Source: Neonectria sp. B-13 (taxonomy: Eukaryota > Ascomycota > Sordariomycetes > Hypocreales > Nectriaceae). Taken from it: 64,000 bases of DNA. The stretch lies in NCBI GenBank assembly GCA_002682825.1, contig NOKP01000047.1:124001-188000 (forward strand), given 5' to 3'. Position 1 is the first letter of the stretch; each line of letters starts with the position of its first letter. Below are positions 34,936 to 46,196 of the stretch, piece after piece. The notes beneath the pieces were generated by a model. That model ran no database searches and was not told the DNA's origin. It saw only the letters and a list, made by a program, of their open reading frames with translations. Both the position numbers and the translations under genes were made by a program.

Positions 34936-35493
34936 ACAACTTGAAGAGAATCTTCGCCATATGGTTTAAGGGGACTCAAAAGGTCATACTGTCGAACAGG
35001 CAAATACGGTCCCTGGGGCTCGTGTCCGCCGCCACGGTAAAGAGCAAGAATCAGACGTCCAACCAAACTAGGCCTACACAGCATCCTATAGACCTACCCC
35101 TTACGAGAGTTCAGGGACCACAAATCTGTGATACCGTTGTGCACTCACAGGTTCAATTTGGACGCTGCAATCAAGGTTGGATCAATTCGAAACCGCAACA
35201 AAGCCACCGTAGTCCGCACACATGCCAAGACTTGTGCGCCAGGTTTAAACAGCAGGGATCAATTGGACATGGCAGCGCCCAGGAGAACAATCTCCTTACA
35301 TTCTAAAGATGAATTCCCCGAAATCCGGGTTTATGTTAACATAGTTATTACATCTAGCAATGGGGATCAGATGTGGAAAGAAGCTCTTGATTTCTATGTA
35401 ATGAGGGTCTCACGGATCGGCCTTATAGACCTTGTCACAGTCAGAGACTGGTCTGGGACTAAGAGGTCTATTAGGGCAGTGTGGGGTCTGTCA

Positions 35494-35660
35494 GGTCATT
35501 GAAGGTCCCGATGGTCAGTCCCAGAGCCCGGGTCCGAGTCCGATGGGCTGTTCCGTCCCGGCTCCGGTGATGTGACGGGCCCGGGGCCCGGGGGTCTGAT
35601 GTGCCCGATCAGGCCTGCCTATCCGGAGCTTGCCAGGGTCCCTGGCAGCAGCCCGAAATC
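35494..35660. repeat. GC-rich palindromic patch, possible transposon end
   Basis: A run of CCCGGG/GGGCCC blocks around 35575-35595 and an 8-bp-arm hairpin (TGCCAGGG / CCCTGGCA, one base between the arms) near 35630-35646, in otherwise AT-moderate relic DNA. The repeated short G/C motifs resemble subterminal regions of hAT-type DNA transposons, but no transposase or paired end was found. Confidence 0.35.
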
Positions 35661-36121
35661 TGATTCTAGGGCCGGAATGTTGTGATTCTGGTCTCAAGGT
35701 TATCCTATGATTTGACAATGGCAGCGTTGGAACTTAGAGAATCCTGTATCTAGTGTATCTAGGGCAAAAGCACCCTGACGAGAGTTGGTGACTGAAAATC
35801 GTAGACCAAGCCGAAGGCGAAAGAAAATATATCTTCATCGATGATGCCGATGTCCGCACCACGAATGTGAGTTACCAGAATAGGTAGAAGCTAGTGCGTT
35901 CTCGGATTAACTCTCGCTGCTGGATAATCGTGTTGCTTTGTTCGGTAAATCGCTTCCTTCAGGCCTTTCATTTCCTGCGGGATTTGTCTGCCAACTCCAA
36001 GGCCAGCAGGAGCATCGCCCTTCTATCACTGATGCTGATTCTAAGATTTGACAAGTGGATTATGTGGACCCGGAGGAGCTGGCAAAGCTCAAGAAGGGGC
36101 AAGTGTCTGATAAAGGAGGTG

Positions 36122-36175
36122 GCGACCCCTCTAGGTGGACGAGGCGGCCGCTAGGCGGCCGCCCATACCGCCCTC
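36122..36175 (-). repeat. GCGGCCGC-type GC-rich element, reverse orientation
   Basis: Read on the minus strand it gives GGCGGTATGGGCGGCCGC, a second GCGGCCGCC and GTCCACCT, aligning with the element at 33453-33509 and with the end of the tandem array at 31241-31283. It lies 1.2 kb downstream of the alcohol dehydrogenase. Confidence 0.8.
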
Positions 36176-37854
36176 GGTCGAAAGCTACCTGGGCGCCAGA
36201 TGACGACGAGTGCGAAGGCCACTGCCGATATCCTGACCACGCCATTGCCCACACTAAGGGCGCGTAGCCCATCCCCGTGGCTACCGTCGCCGTCTGCCGA
36301 GCACTGCCTCGGCGTCAAGTGTGTGTTGAGACAATTCTTAGTCGAACCTGCTGACTACGAATTCGGCTATGTTCTACTAAATCGATGGTGGATATTACTC
36401 TTACATTTACAATAGGCCCTCGGAAGAGAGACTCTGGAACGATTCACTTTGGATGGTTGGCTTGCCCGTTGATGCGTGATGACACGTACACAGCTAGTGT
36501 CAGTGGAGAGGTGATCTCCGAAAATCGGAACGAAGATGACTTAACAATCCTTCCGAACCACTTCTTTTGATCTGAGTCTGGTCGACCTCTACTGTATTAG
36601 GAGTTGCCTCTAATTTAATCAAATACAATAAAACTGGCCCGTGCACGTAGTTGTGTCCTCTCAGAAGTGCGTTCAATTATACTCAAGTAGTAAAGCCAGG
36701 AATGGGGCCCGTTCAGCTTTGGGACCCATCACAGCTTTAAAAACTCTGCCCTCATTTCGTGATTCGTAACGGGCCCCGTTCCCAGTCTGGTCTGGGTTTC
36801 GAATGTTCGAGAAAGGCTAACATTAATGCTAAATAATTAACCCAAACGCTAGTAAGTTGGGAAGAGTGTTTATTTGAAGAGTCGCTCCTTACTTTCCGAT
36901 TCTCTGGATCTTGACCATTTCGCTTATGAAGTACATCGTTTAAAGAATGATATTTTCTTAAAATATAACCTTAGTATTACGAGGATTCCTATTAAGGTCC
37001 TTTAGTTTCTCCAAGTGTTGAATTACTATGCTTCGCTTGTAACGCTCAAATTTTACATTAGCCATTTCCTGTAAGATCTCTCTAAGGGAATTGATATACG
37101 GGCGTGACATTTTTGATACACGGGCATGACTCTTACACGGGCATGACTTTTATGATATCTGATTGGATAGGACCCTCTTTGTTACTCCATCTCGGTTCTG
37201 CCGACGGCTCTAATTTGTACCCAGTCCAATATCCCTCCAGCCAGTAAGCCAACCAGTCAGGCGATAGGGCGTAAGCGAGGTCGACCAGCAGGGAGTCAGA
37301 ACACGTCGACGCTTGCCAGGTTTGCACTAGAAGCGAGCCAACAGGCTAGCAGCCAGGCAAATTCCTCATCCCAGCGCCAGACACGCAGCCAGCCATCTGT
37401 TCTTGGAATTGGAAGAACTACAGGAGTACGTACCAGCGGACGAAGGACGCAACCCAGCATCCGGAGGCGAAGGAGTCAATGGGAACTGCTTGATAGCAAC
37501 AGCGACGAAGAGGTTCTTCCTTCTATAGTAGTTAGAGAATAGACATGTAGATAGCTGCCCTCTAGGGCGCAATGGAACTTGCCCATATATCAATTCCCCT
37601 CTCTAAACCTGCTTAAGACAGCCTGAAGCCAAGCGTCAAGATAATCCGGCGTCATCTCGCTTTAAATTAGGAAGTGGAGTCTATAGGTAATGTACAAGGC
37701 CCGAGGCCCACTGAAGACAACGTAGCCGGGCTGCTCAATGTTTCTAAGTTGGTGGAAAGCTGGCTCGTGTTCACCGAATGCTAGAGCCACAAGCGTTTAG
37801 CCCGACAGAGAACGAATCAGCCGCATATACGTGAGCTGTCCCGTTTCAAGATAT

Positions 37855-38340
37855 CCCTCCGAATACGCCGCATAGACGCGTCAGCAGCGAAATTTACACC
37901 CTCTGTCATCCTTCTCTCTTCCTCCCTGTATGTTCCCTGCGCAATGTTTGCTTCACCTAAGACACTACATAGGCATTGACTCTTGAAAACGTAAACAATG
38001 AGCATGATGTAGGCGTGATAGTAATGGCCAGGAGTTTCCGGTAGGTCTAACTGTTACCGACAAGAATATCTATTTTGAGATATGTAGACCCCAGTAGATA
38101 GGCTCACGCTACGCCATGCCTTGATCTAAAGGAACCTGGGGGTGAGCTCGTAATGGAGCCGAGACGCGTCAGCAACACGAGCCACTGTCCCTACATCTTT
38201 CTGCCTCTTTCACGGTGTGTTTATCTCATGCATGCAGGAAAACCTTTCCCTTGAGTTCCCGGAAGATGACGTGGACATTGGAAGATGACGTGGACATTGA
38301 TTCTTGAGGACGTAAGTGATGATCATGATACACGGCCGAC
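37855..38340 (+). repeat. Diverged duplication upstream of the tyrosinase
   Basis: The segment around 37870-38005 resembles 38160-38330. Shared landmarks are AGACGCGTCAGCA, a CT-rich run, then CATTGACTCTTGA... versus CATTGATTCTTGA... and CATGAT at the same relative order. The copies have diverged by substitutions and small indels. The second copy ends about 135 bp before the tyrosinase ATG. Confidence 0.6.
38262..38299 (+). promoter_or_regulatory. Tandem pair of 19-mers with TGACGTGG cores
   Basis: Two perfect adjacent copies of GAAGATGACGTGGACATTG (38262-38280, 38281-38299). Each contains TGACGTGG, an ACGT-core sequence of the type bound by CREB/ATF-like bZIP factors. The pair sits 175-212 bp upstream of the tyrosinase ATG. 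That the site is functional is inference. Confidence 0.6.
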
Positions 38341-38473
38341 GAGAAAGAGCAGAGGTCAAGGAAAAGGGATAAAGGTAATGAGATCGTCATGCCTGATGAC
38401 TGAACATCACTCGACCTAAACTCCCACCTACCAAATAATCACCCACTCAGTATTTCAGTCGTTCCTCTAAGAT

Positions 38474-39536
38474 ATGAAGACATTCAAGCTTCTCCCAATT
38501 TTCCTAACCCTTTGCAACGCCATGGCCATTAAGCGCCAGACAACCTGCGAAGATCCTACTGTTCGTAAGGAATGGCGCTCCTTGACTGACTCTGAAAAGT
38601 CGAACTACCTTGAGGCTGTGCAGTGTCTCAAGACTACGCCTTCTCGATTATCGAACTCGAACTCTACTTCGTTGTTCGATGATTTCCCCAATGTGCATCG
38701 GCAGTTGGACCTGGAAAGTACGTTGCAGTTGGACAACGAATGATTTGCTCCTGCTAACTGCTATTGCTCAGTCCACTTAGTAGGTGTATTCCTCCCTTGG
38801 CACAGGTGGTTTATCCAACTGTACGAGGACGCTCTGCGAGATAAGTGTAACTACACCGGATACGCAACATACTGGGACTGGAGTCTCGATTATCAAGACC
38901 CTTTCTCGTCGGCTGTATTTGATGCGGAACTTGGGTTCGGAGGAGACGGAGATTCTTCGAATGGATGTGTCACAGACGGCCCATTCAAAGACTTGCAGGT
39001 CTCGACTCCAAATGATCACTGCCTCCAACGTTCCTTCACAGCATCCATTTTCGAGGAATATGCGGCCCCTGATCTGGTAAATGAAACACTGGATATTGGT
39101 ATCTACTCGCTTTTCCGCCCTGCATTGGAAAATGGACCCCACAGAAGCGCTCACGGAGGTTCGCTCGCAGTTATTCCCATGCTGCAATCTTTCTAACTGC
39201 AACCACAGGTCTTGGTGGTGATATGTTGCAGAACTATTCTCCCAATGGTAAGTGTCTTCCCCTTTTATGAGTGAACCATTGAGAAATCTAAGGAAGCTAG
39301 ATCCCATTTTTTATCTCCACCATGGTAACATTGATCGCATCTGGTGGGAGTGGCAGTCAGTCAACAGTTCGAGGCAAACTGAGTATGGAGGCAATAGATA
39401 CCAGGATGACGCAGCTACCGAGGCAACACTGCAGGACGAGGTGCCTATGATAGAAGATTTCATCGACGAAAGCCAGGCTGTCGAAAATATCATGTGGGTC
39501 CAGAGCGGGAGGTTCTGCTATGTATACGGCAACTAA
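38474..39536 (+). CDS. Secreted tyrosinase-family copper oxidase
   Basis: Exons 38474-38717, 38772-39158, 39209-39247, 39301-39536; 301 aa. A signal peptide is evident (MKTFKLLPIFLTLCNAMA) with a possible Lys-Arg processing site straight after. Copper site A histidines are His75, His83 and His92 (in FLPWHRWF). Site B has HRSAH (His205, His209), the join made by splicing out 39159-39208, and the FYLHHGNIDRIWW pair (230-231). These type-3 copper enzymes oxidise phenols and catechols. At about 300 aa it is a compact, single-domain form lacking the C-terminal inhibitory domain of classical tyrosinases. All copper ligands are kept, so it is likely active outside the cell. Confidence 0.9.
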
Positions 39537-42398
39537 GTGGGAATCCTGTGTCAGGGCGGGCTGACAAGGAGGCCCGGATATGGTGCTGGCGTTCTTGTGT
39601 TTTTATTTGCTAGGCCCATTTTCAACAATTGGGCCAGCCTAGTCTAAGGTTAAAAGGGAGCTGGAGCACTGACAAGCTAAGTCAGGAAGATAGCAACAAC
39701 ACCGTCTTTTATAGATGCAGGCAGCTGATTAAGTCGTGGCAGGGACAATGTTTATCAAACCTTCAGGCCTATTACAATTTACAACTCGCATCTTTCACCA
39801 TTGCAGTTTGTTTCCCCCATGATTCTCTGTCTGTGAAAAGTAGGACTATAGACCATCATCTCACCAGTTTATACGGCTCAGTGCGACGTTCACTGGGAGA
39901 GTATTGAAGCTTTTGAGAAACTAATTTGTCCATTGTAATGGTTTAAAGACCGTGTATCGCAGAAACAAGATAGAAGAGGCGCAAAAGATACGTAGATGAC
40001 CATGGTTCAGACCAAGGTTCGTATTCGATGTAGCTGCACACATCAATTCATTGTAGAATTCTATACATCTTCAATCTCTTCAACTACCACACCCTCAAGT
40101 TGCTTCAGCTTCTGGATGTTATCCACCGTCACGGGCCTTAATTCAGTGAGTGAGCTGTGTCATAGTTCGATACATCGGGACTTTCGGGGACTCACGAAGG
40201 GTAAGCTGTAGAAGGCAAGGCTTTGTTCTGAATCCACTGCTCGACACCGGTGTTCTTTTTAACGACCCTGGTGGCGTGCTACTGAGTAGAGATCGTGGGA
40301 ATTTGGTTGACGCTTCACTTACTCTGTCACCTGCTGGTCAGACAGCTCCCAGTGTTCAATGGATGGGAAGGAATAGTATATTATCTACTGTCGCAGGTCA
40401 GTTATCTTCTTGATCGGGTATGTTCTTATTCATCAGCGTACCTTGCGGTCAGACATCGTGATATGCGGCTTAAAATTGAAGTCTGAGTTATCAATTAAAT
40501 GAACAGCAGGGTTCGATGAAAAGACGGAAGTAGGCATACAACGATTCGTGGGCTAAGCTTGACTTAATGTCTGTCGTTGAGCTGGGTAGGGCTTGGATTA
40601 TCGCCTCACATAGGCTTCTTTGCTTCGTTTTATACATGGGTTCAGTATGCGATGGATGAACCCAGCTCATATGGCGAAATGTCCTGGCCCTTGTGCGTCA
40701 CATTCCGAGTACTCCAGAAATCGGTCTGCCACTAGAGAAAGATGACTGCTTCCGATTTACCAGGAAAGGTGCTATAGTGACGAATGCGTCATCTTTTCTA
40801 CAGCAGCCCTCTGCATGTTTTCAGCTATCGCTGATCTTCTACAAGCCCGCCCAAGTCACTGAGACGTACTTGTTGAACCGTCACATTTTGATCTGCTGGA
40901 TCTGCAGGCGGACTGAGCCGTGCCGTGAACTCCACTTTCTGGAGCGCGGTATTCCTTTGTATTGGCTGCATCCGAACTTTTTAAGACAAGCACCAAGACA
41001 TGGTTGACTGATCGGAACGCGAGTTGGAGGGGCAGTCCGCAACAGAGTTTACCGCCAGAAACCCAGACGTCACTTTGATGTAGTTTTTCCTCAAGTTATA
41101 GGCTCTCTGAGCATTGGAACTTTACCTGAGGAGTAGCTCCTTGTACTTCCCCAACCCCTTGTATCTGCGCCTTTGACGGACTGCTGGGTTTATTGCCATG
41201 AACTGTGTTTTCTCTCAGTATGATCGGCAAATGTGTCCAGCACGCACTGTGTTGTCTTGGATCTGTGTCGCATCCATGAAACTTGACTCTGCTGTTAACG
41301 GTGCATCAGGTTAGATGAAACCGTGAAAGTGGCTGATGGATTCAAACCAGAACATAACAGAAACGTGACCAAGATAGCCTCAAAAAGTTTCCATTCTTAT
41401 TACTTCATCCGGCCTCGATCACGTTCAACGAGTTTAACGAGTAGATCCCAAAGTCCCTTATATGTGAAATTGACATTCCGGAGCAGCGGTCCGGGCCATT
41501 CCCCTCAGCGGAACACTCCGCCAACTTTAACAGGGCTAACAATCACAGATCTAACGTCGGGTGACCTTACGCGACGCGGGGCCCAGATCTGCGACGACAA
41601 GATAGTCGAGGTCCAAGATCAAGCTCATAAGCTTATATAGACCAGAGCAATCGGGTTAATTTGGTCAAAAGACCTGCAATATGCTTCGTCGGGCTACAGG
41701 TACCTGGACTATTTGCAAGGGGGTCAATTACAGATTTTTCTCGTGCTGGCGGCATCGACATTCTTTATGAGCTTAGGAATGAATAATCATGGCCAAGAAT
41801 GTAAGACGATGGTAGGTTACGACCATGTTTGCCTCAAGTGTCCTGGTCGAAAAGAGGAATACTGGCAGTACTGGGCATGACAGTGTTACAAGGGCCCTCG
41901 GAATGCCTCCAAGAGGGACTGTAATTATCCATGGATGGCGTTTGTAGGGTACGAAGTGAGCCAGTGCGTGTAGATGGGTTCGAGTGCTGAGGTGGAAGCG
42001 AGTGCGACAGAGGTTGAGTTAACTTCAGTGAAGTAGCTTTCGAGCAAGCGAACATGGCCGATACTTGCTAAACAAACACATGCTGTGCTTCACCCCTGTG
42101 TGAGGGGTATCCTGCATTGGCCAGTATATTACTTATCCTGCTGTGACAACACTCAGACATTGTGTGACTCCGAAAGAAAGTTTTGTGCAGGGTAAGCAAA
42201 TGTCAAATATGTGAGGTTATTCAGGAATCAAGAAGGATCACTATTCGTTAGGATGTCATGGGTGAGAGGAAGAGTATCCACATCAGATAAGATGCTGTTG
42301 CGGGAAATCTTGAAACTATTAATTATCCTAGTAAGAGTGCATGACAAGAGAGTCAACTGGCTGCACGAGTTTTATAGCAGCGAAGACTTTTGGGAATG

Positions 42399-42420
42399 CT
42401 TCGGCTAACAATAGCCGAAG
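42399..42420. repeat. Perfect 9-bp-stem hairpin
   Basis: CTTCGGCTA, loop ACAA, TAGCCGAAG. No T-run follows and no gene ends nearby, so I do not call it a terminator. Confidence 0.7.
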
Positions 42421-43672
42421 ATTTCTGAATATTCACACTACGCGTGAGTGCTGCAAGATCGCGACTTGTCCCGACAGGACCAAAGATTCGTATCGAAAGC
42501 CCTGTAAGGACCGTTGTAAATGATTGACGTAAATGCCACTAGAATGGCCTTGGTTTTCTCCTAGTAAGTAGCGTTGAGGATCGTTGTAGCCTAAAATGGA
42601 ACAGAGAGCATTAGGGTCCAAGAGCCTCGCTAACCCTCACGTAGAATTGACAATGTTGAATCAGATATTTGCAAAAGAGAGCGGTCTTGAGGCGGCTACG
42701 CAGAACTCCAGTATTCCCCGCCAATTGAACGATCTCTTCCCAGAAACAACACGGTGCTAGGGTTGTTGCTCGGAAAATCAACCCGTTCGTGAAACGAAAA
42801 TAACGCACAACACACTCTCTGGCCTTCGACCTACTCGACCATGTCGGTGCATTCTACCTATTCGGGGCCTATCCGAAGTCTTTTCGTAGCGTAGCTTTTG
42901 ACTTGGCAACAACCGCAGTTGATTAGTGGAGGAGCTTCCTGGTCATCGGTGGTTTGTCTTGGCACTTGGTATCATCCATGGATGCCCCCACGTTGCCAAT
43001 GCTCGGCGGCCAGGAATGGACTTTTACTCGCATATTTCCCACTGTTTCTGCTTGGCATTTAGCAAACTTTTCCAGCCGGCTTCTTGGCTTAGCACAGTGG
43101 AGCGGTTACCGTGCCCGTGGTTCATGCTCAGGGAGGGGGTTTCGTCCCGTTCCCCGTTCTGGTGGCTTTGACAAAATTCCCTCCCCTCTTGGTTTTCCCA
43201 CTCGGTTCTCGGACTTACCCCTGCCCTGTCTTCGAGATCGTTTTTGTACGAATCAGAAACGAGTTTTGAAACCTTGACCTTGTTATCCCACGCACTCTGA
43301 CAAAGACGGAAATTATTGCATCCAGTTCTCGGAGCTCAATGTCCTGATCGATCCACACGCCAGGCATTCTGAATGCTAACTAAATCCCGTAGGATTCACT
43401 CGTTCTCAATGCTAAGCCTGAAGGGGGCTAGCGACCTCATGATGTCTTGACATCCCTCCAACGAGATGAGCAGTAAGAGGAAATGCTGCGTGGAGCCGCT
43501 GAATATCTCTTCCTTCTCGAGACACGTTAGTAATTTAAATGAAGGGATATCCACGTTCGTGCATATGCACCATTGGCTGCAGAGAGAGGTCATCAGACTC
43601 TCTGGAGCGAGGTCGCCCCCTTCACCCGGACGGACCACACGATGGTGAACCGTTGCTTGGCGCGGAAGAATC

Positions 43673-43681
43673 TTATCTGAT
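43673..43681 (-). promoter_or_regulatory. Iron-responsive GATA (SreA-type) site
   Basis: On the minus strand the sequence reads ATCAGATAA, an exact match to the extended site ATCWGATAA described for SreA-type siderophore repressors. It is about 330 bp upstream of the siderophore-transporter ATG. A CCAAT box in the same orientation lies at 43711-43707, as often seen in iron-controlled promoters that also bind the CCAAT-binding complex with HapX. Function is inferred. Confidence 0.6.
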
Positions 43682-44012
43682 CATCTATGCTTAAATTAGT
43701 GTAAGCATTGGATTTCCAAGCCGCCGTTCGTTCCACCTGCAGAGTCAGGAACCCTTCCTCTTGGTGCATGGCGATGCGCCAAGTTTTCGGCCCTTTTTTT
43801 GTGGTCACACATTCATGTTATTCGGCGAAGTTCTCTGGGCACCAGCGATCCGTGCTACTTGAGGTGTAGCGACGTCGGCGCGACGTTGTATTTAGAGGCC
43901 GCTTGATCTCCATCCCAGACTCCAGCGTCCCACTCCTTTCTGCTGTAGACACTTCGATTGCAAGCTTTTGTTCTCCACCTGAGAACGAAAAAGCTGCCTC
44001 ATCACTTCAACC

Positions 44013-45904
44013 ATGGGTGTCTCCAAGGCTGACGAGCCGCAGCTCGCGGTTGACGTCCCACCTTCGCCCGTCGACATCGAGAAGAACGACATCTCCACTC
44101 CCGCCAATGTTGTCGATATTGAGGACGAGAAGGGTCACCAGACCGACGACTCGGAGCAGTTCCAGCAGGGTGTTCAGCGCGTCAGAGCTATCGCTGCCAT
44201 CTGGAGCAAGCCTACCCTGATTAGCATGTTTGTTCTGTAAGTCAATCCGTGCGCTGTCAACGCTAGAAGAATACCCGCTGACTGCCCTCGCAGGCTCTAC
44301 CTGATCAGCTTCGTCGACTTCCTCCAGAACTCAATCGACTCCGCCCTGAACCCATATATCACCTCGTCCTTCGACAAGCATGGCCTCCTCAACATCTCCA
44401 GCGTCATGTCGACCGCTCTGGGTGGTTGCATTCCCCTTGCGGTCGCAAAGGTCATCGATATCTGGGGCCGTGTCGAGGGCTTCTTCTTCATGATGGTACT
44501 CACTCTCGTTGGCATGATCATGAAGGCGACTTGCCAGAACATGGAAACCTACATCGCCGCTCATGTCCTCTACTGGGCCGGCCACATTGGAGTCTTGTAC
44601 GTCATCGATGTCATGTGCGCCGATATCACCTCTCTCAAGAATCGCATGATCATCTTCGGTATCAACGGCACTCCTCGCATTGCCAGCACCTTTGCCGGCC
44701 CTGCTATTGCTGAGCTGTTCTATAAGAAGTCCAACTTCCGATGGGCTTTCGGAGCCTTTGCTATCATCCTCGCTGCATGTAGTATTCCGGCCATGGGAGT
44801 CATGGTCTACATGTACCGCAAGGCTCGCAAGGCCGGTCTCGCCAGGAAGCAGAGGTCAGACCGCAATGTGTTCCAGTCCATCGCCTACTACTTTATCCAG
44901 TTCGACGGTATGTCAAAAATGCCCTTTTTTTACTAGTACGCACTAACAGTCTCTTAGCTGTTGGAATCATCCTCATCATGTTTGCCTTTTGCCTTTTCCT
45001 GCTGCCGTTCACCCTCCAGGTATACGCACCCAATGGCTGGAAGACCCCCTACATCATCGCCATGATTGTCCTTGGAGTCCTCCTCTTTCCCGCCTTCGCC
45101 GTTTGGGAGAAGTACTACGCCCCTGTGCAGTTCCTCCCCTGGAAGTATCTCAAGCAGGGTACTATCATCGGCTCTTGTCTGCTCTACGGGGCCATGTTCC
45201 TCTCCATCTTCTGCTGGAACGCCTACTTCAACTCGTACCTCCAAGTGGTGCACAGGCAGAGCATCACCCATTCAGGCTACATCCTCAATTCCTTCTCCTT
45301 GACTTCGGCCGTCTTCGGACCCATCTTTGGTCTGATAATTAGCTATACTGGTAACTTCAAGTACCTTTCTTACGCCGGCGTGCCCATCATGCTGCTTGGA
45401 ACTGCCCTGCTGATTCCTTTCCGCTCTCCCGACACTTCCCCTGGTGTTCTGGCCTTTACTCAGGTTCTCTGTGGCCTTGGTACGGGTATATTTGCAACTT
45501 GCGGCCAGCTTGCGGTCATGGCCCCTGTGACGCACCAGGAACTAGCTGCCGTTAATGCCATCTGGGGTCTCTTTGGTGGCTTTGGTTCTTCCATTGGTTT
45601 CGCCATTGGCGGTGCGCTTTGGAACAACCTTCTGCCTCAGGAGCTTTACAAACGTCTTCCAGAGGAGTCAAAGGCCAACGCGACCATTATTTTCGGCGAT
45701 ATCGTCACCCAGATGTCTTACCTTGATGGTTCGCCTGAGCGTGAGGCCATTGTCGGAGCCTATAGCCACGTTATGCGCTTGATGGTCATCGCCGGCTCCT
45801 GCTTGGTTCCTCTTTGCGCGGCTTCTATTTTCATGTGGAAGAACATCAACGTCAGGAAGTTGGAGGAGGAGCAAGGCAAGCAGACCAAGGGTATGGTCTT
45901 CTAA
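44013..45904 (+). CDS. MFS siderophore-iron transporter (Sit/Mir family)
   Basis: Exons 44013-44236, 44294-44907, 44958-45904; 594 aa. A 60-residue acidic N-terminus is followed by 14 predicted membrane segments, the count typical of siderophore-iron transporters. Diagnostic family features include FVDFLQNSIDSALNPYITSSF in helix 1, YVIDVMCADITSLKNR, and a C-terminal half with an extracellular loop before the last helix and the YSHVMRL segment. These carriers import ferric siderophores, such as coprogens or triacetylfusarinine, with protons at the plasma membrane. No siderophore NRPS or hydroxylase is in the window. The upstream GATA site fits iron repression. It converges with the flavoenzyme gene (292 bp between stops). 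Confidence 0.92.
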
Positions 45905-46196
45905 TGTGGGAACACTGTTATAGTGCCTGCCTTCGAGTAAATGACTTGACCAAGGATCTTAGGGAACGAGAATTGTAATAGGAGATAGATGTCAGTTCCT
46001 TTCCATAGTTACTACGGGCCTAGTCGTATGTTTGAACCCAGGTCAACCATGTGTTGATTCGACTCCTGTCTAAGAAACCATCAACGTGGTCATCAGCAGA
46101 ATGATATCTACTGAAGGTGGACACGCTTTCGATCACTGATTGCGCTCTCTAAGCTCACATAGCAAAATACGATTGTGAAAGAATAAAGTCCATCCT

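Larger units (their letters stand above)
34936..38473. other. Gene-poor 3.5-kb stretch with relic repeats
   Basis: No credible gene. Holds a GC-rich palindromic patch (35494-35660), the reversed GCGGCCGC element (36122-36175), an AT-rich part (about 36580-37090) and a diverged duplication next to the tyrosinase promoter (37855-38340). Open frames are short and without domains. It looks like degraded repetitive DNA. Confidence 0.6.
39537..44012. other. Large gene-free stretch
   Basis: About 4.5 kb with no gene I can support. Open frames are under 110 codons, without domains or plausible splice partners. A perfect short hairpin (42399-42420) and an iron-GATA site (43673-43681) are listed separately. 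The right 350 bp are the siderophore transporter promoter. Confidence 0.55.

Noticed and set aside
35128..35502. 124-codon plus-strand frame in the gene-poor spacer
   Set aside because: No recognisable transposase or other domain; composition like surrounding relic DNA.
39100..39310. Apparent premature stop in the tyrosinase after the first CuB histidines
   Set aside because: Two short introns (39159-39208 and 39248-39300) explain it; all copper ligands are recovered.
42399..42420. Hairpin as a transcription terminator
   Set aside because: Intrinsic hairpin terminators are not used by fungal RNA polymerase II, and no gene ends nearby.
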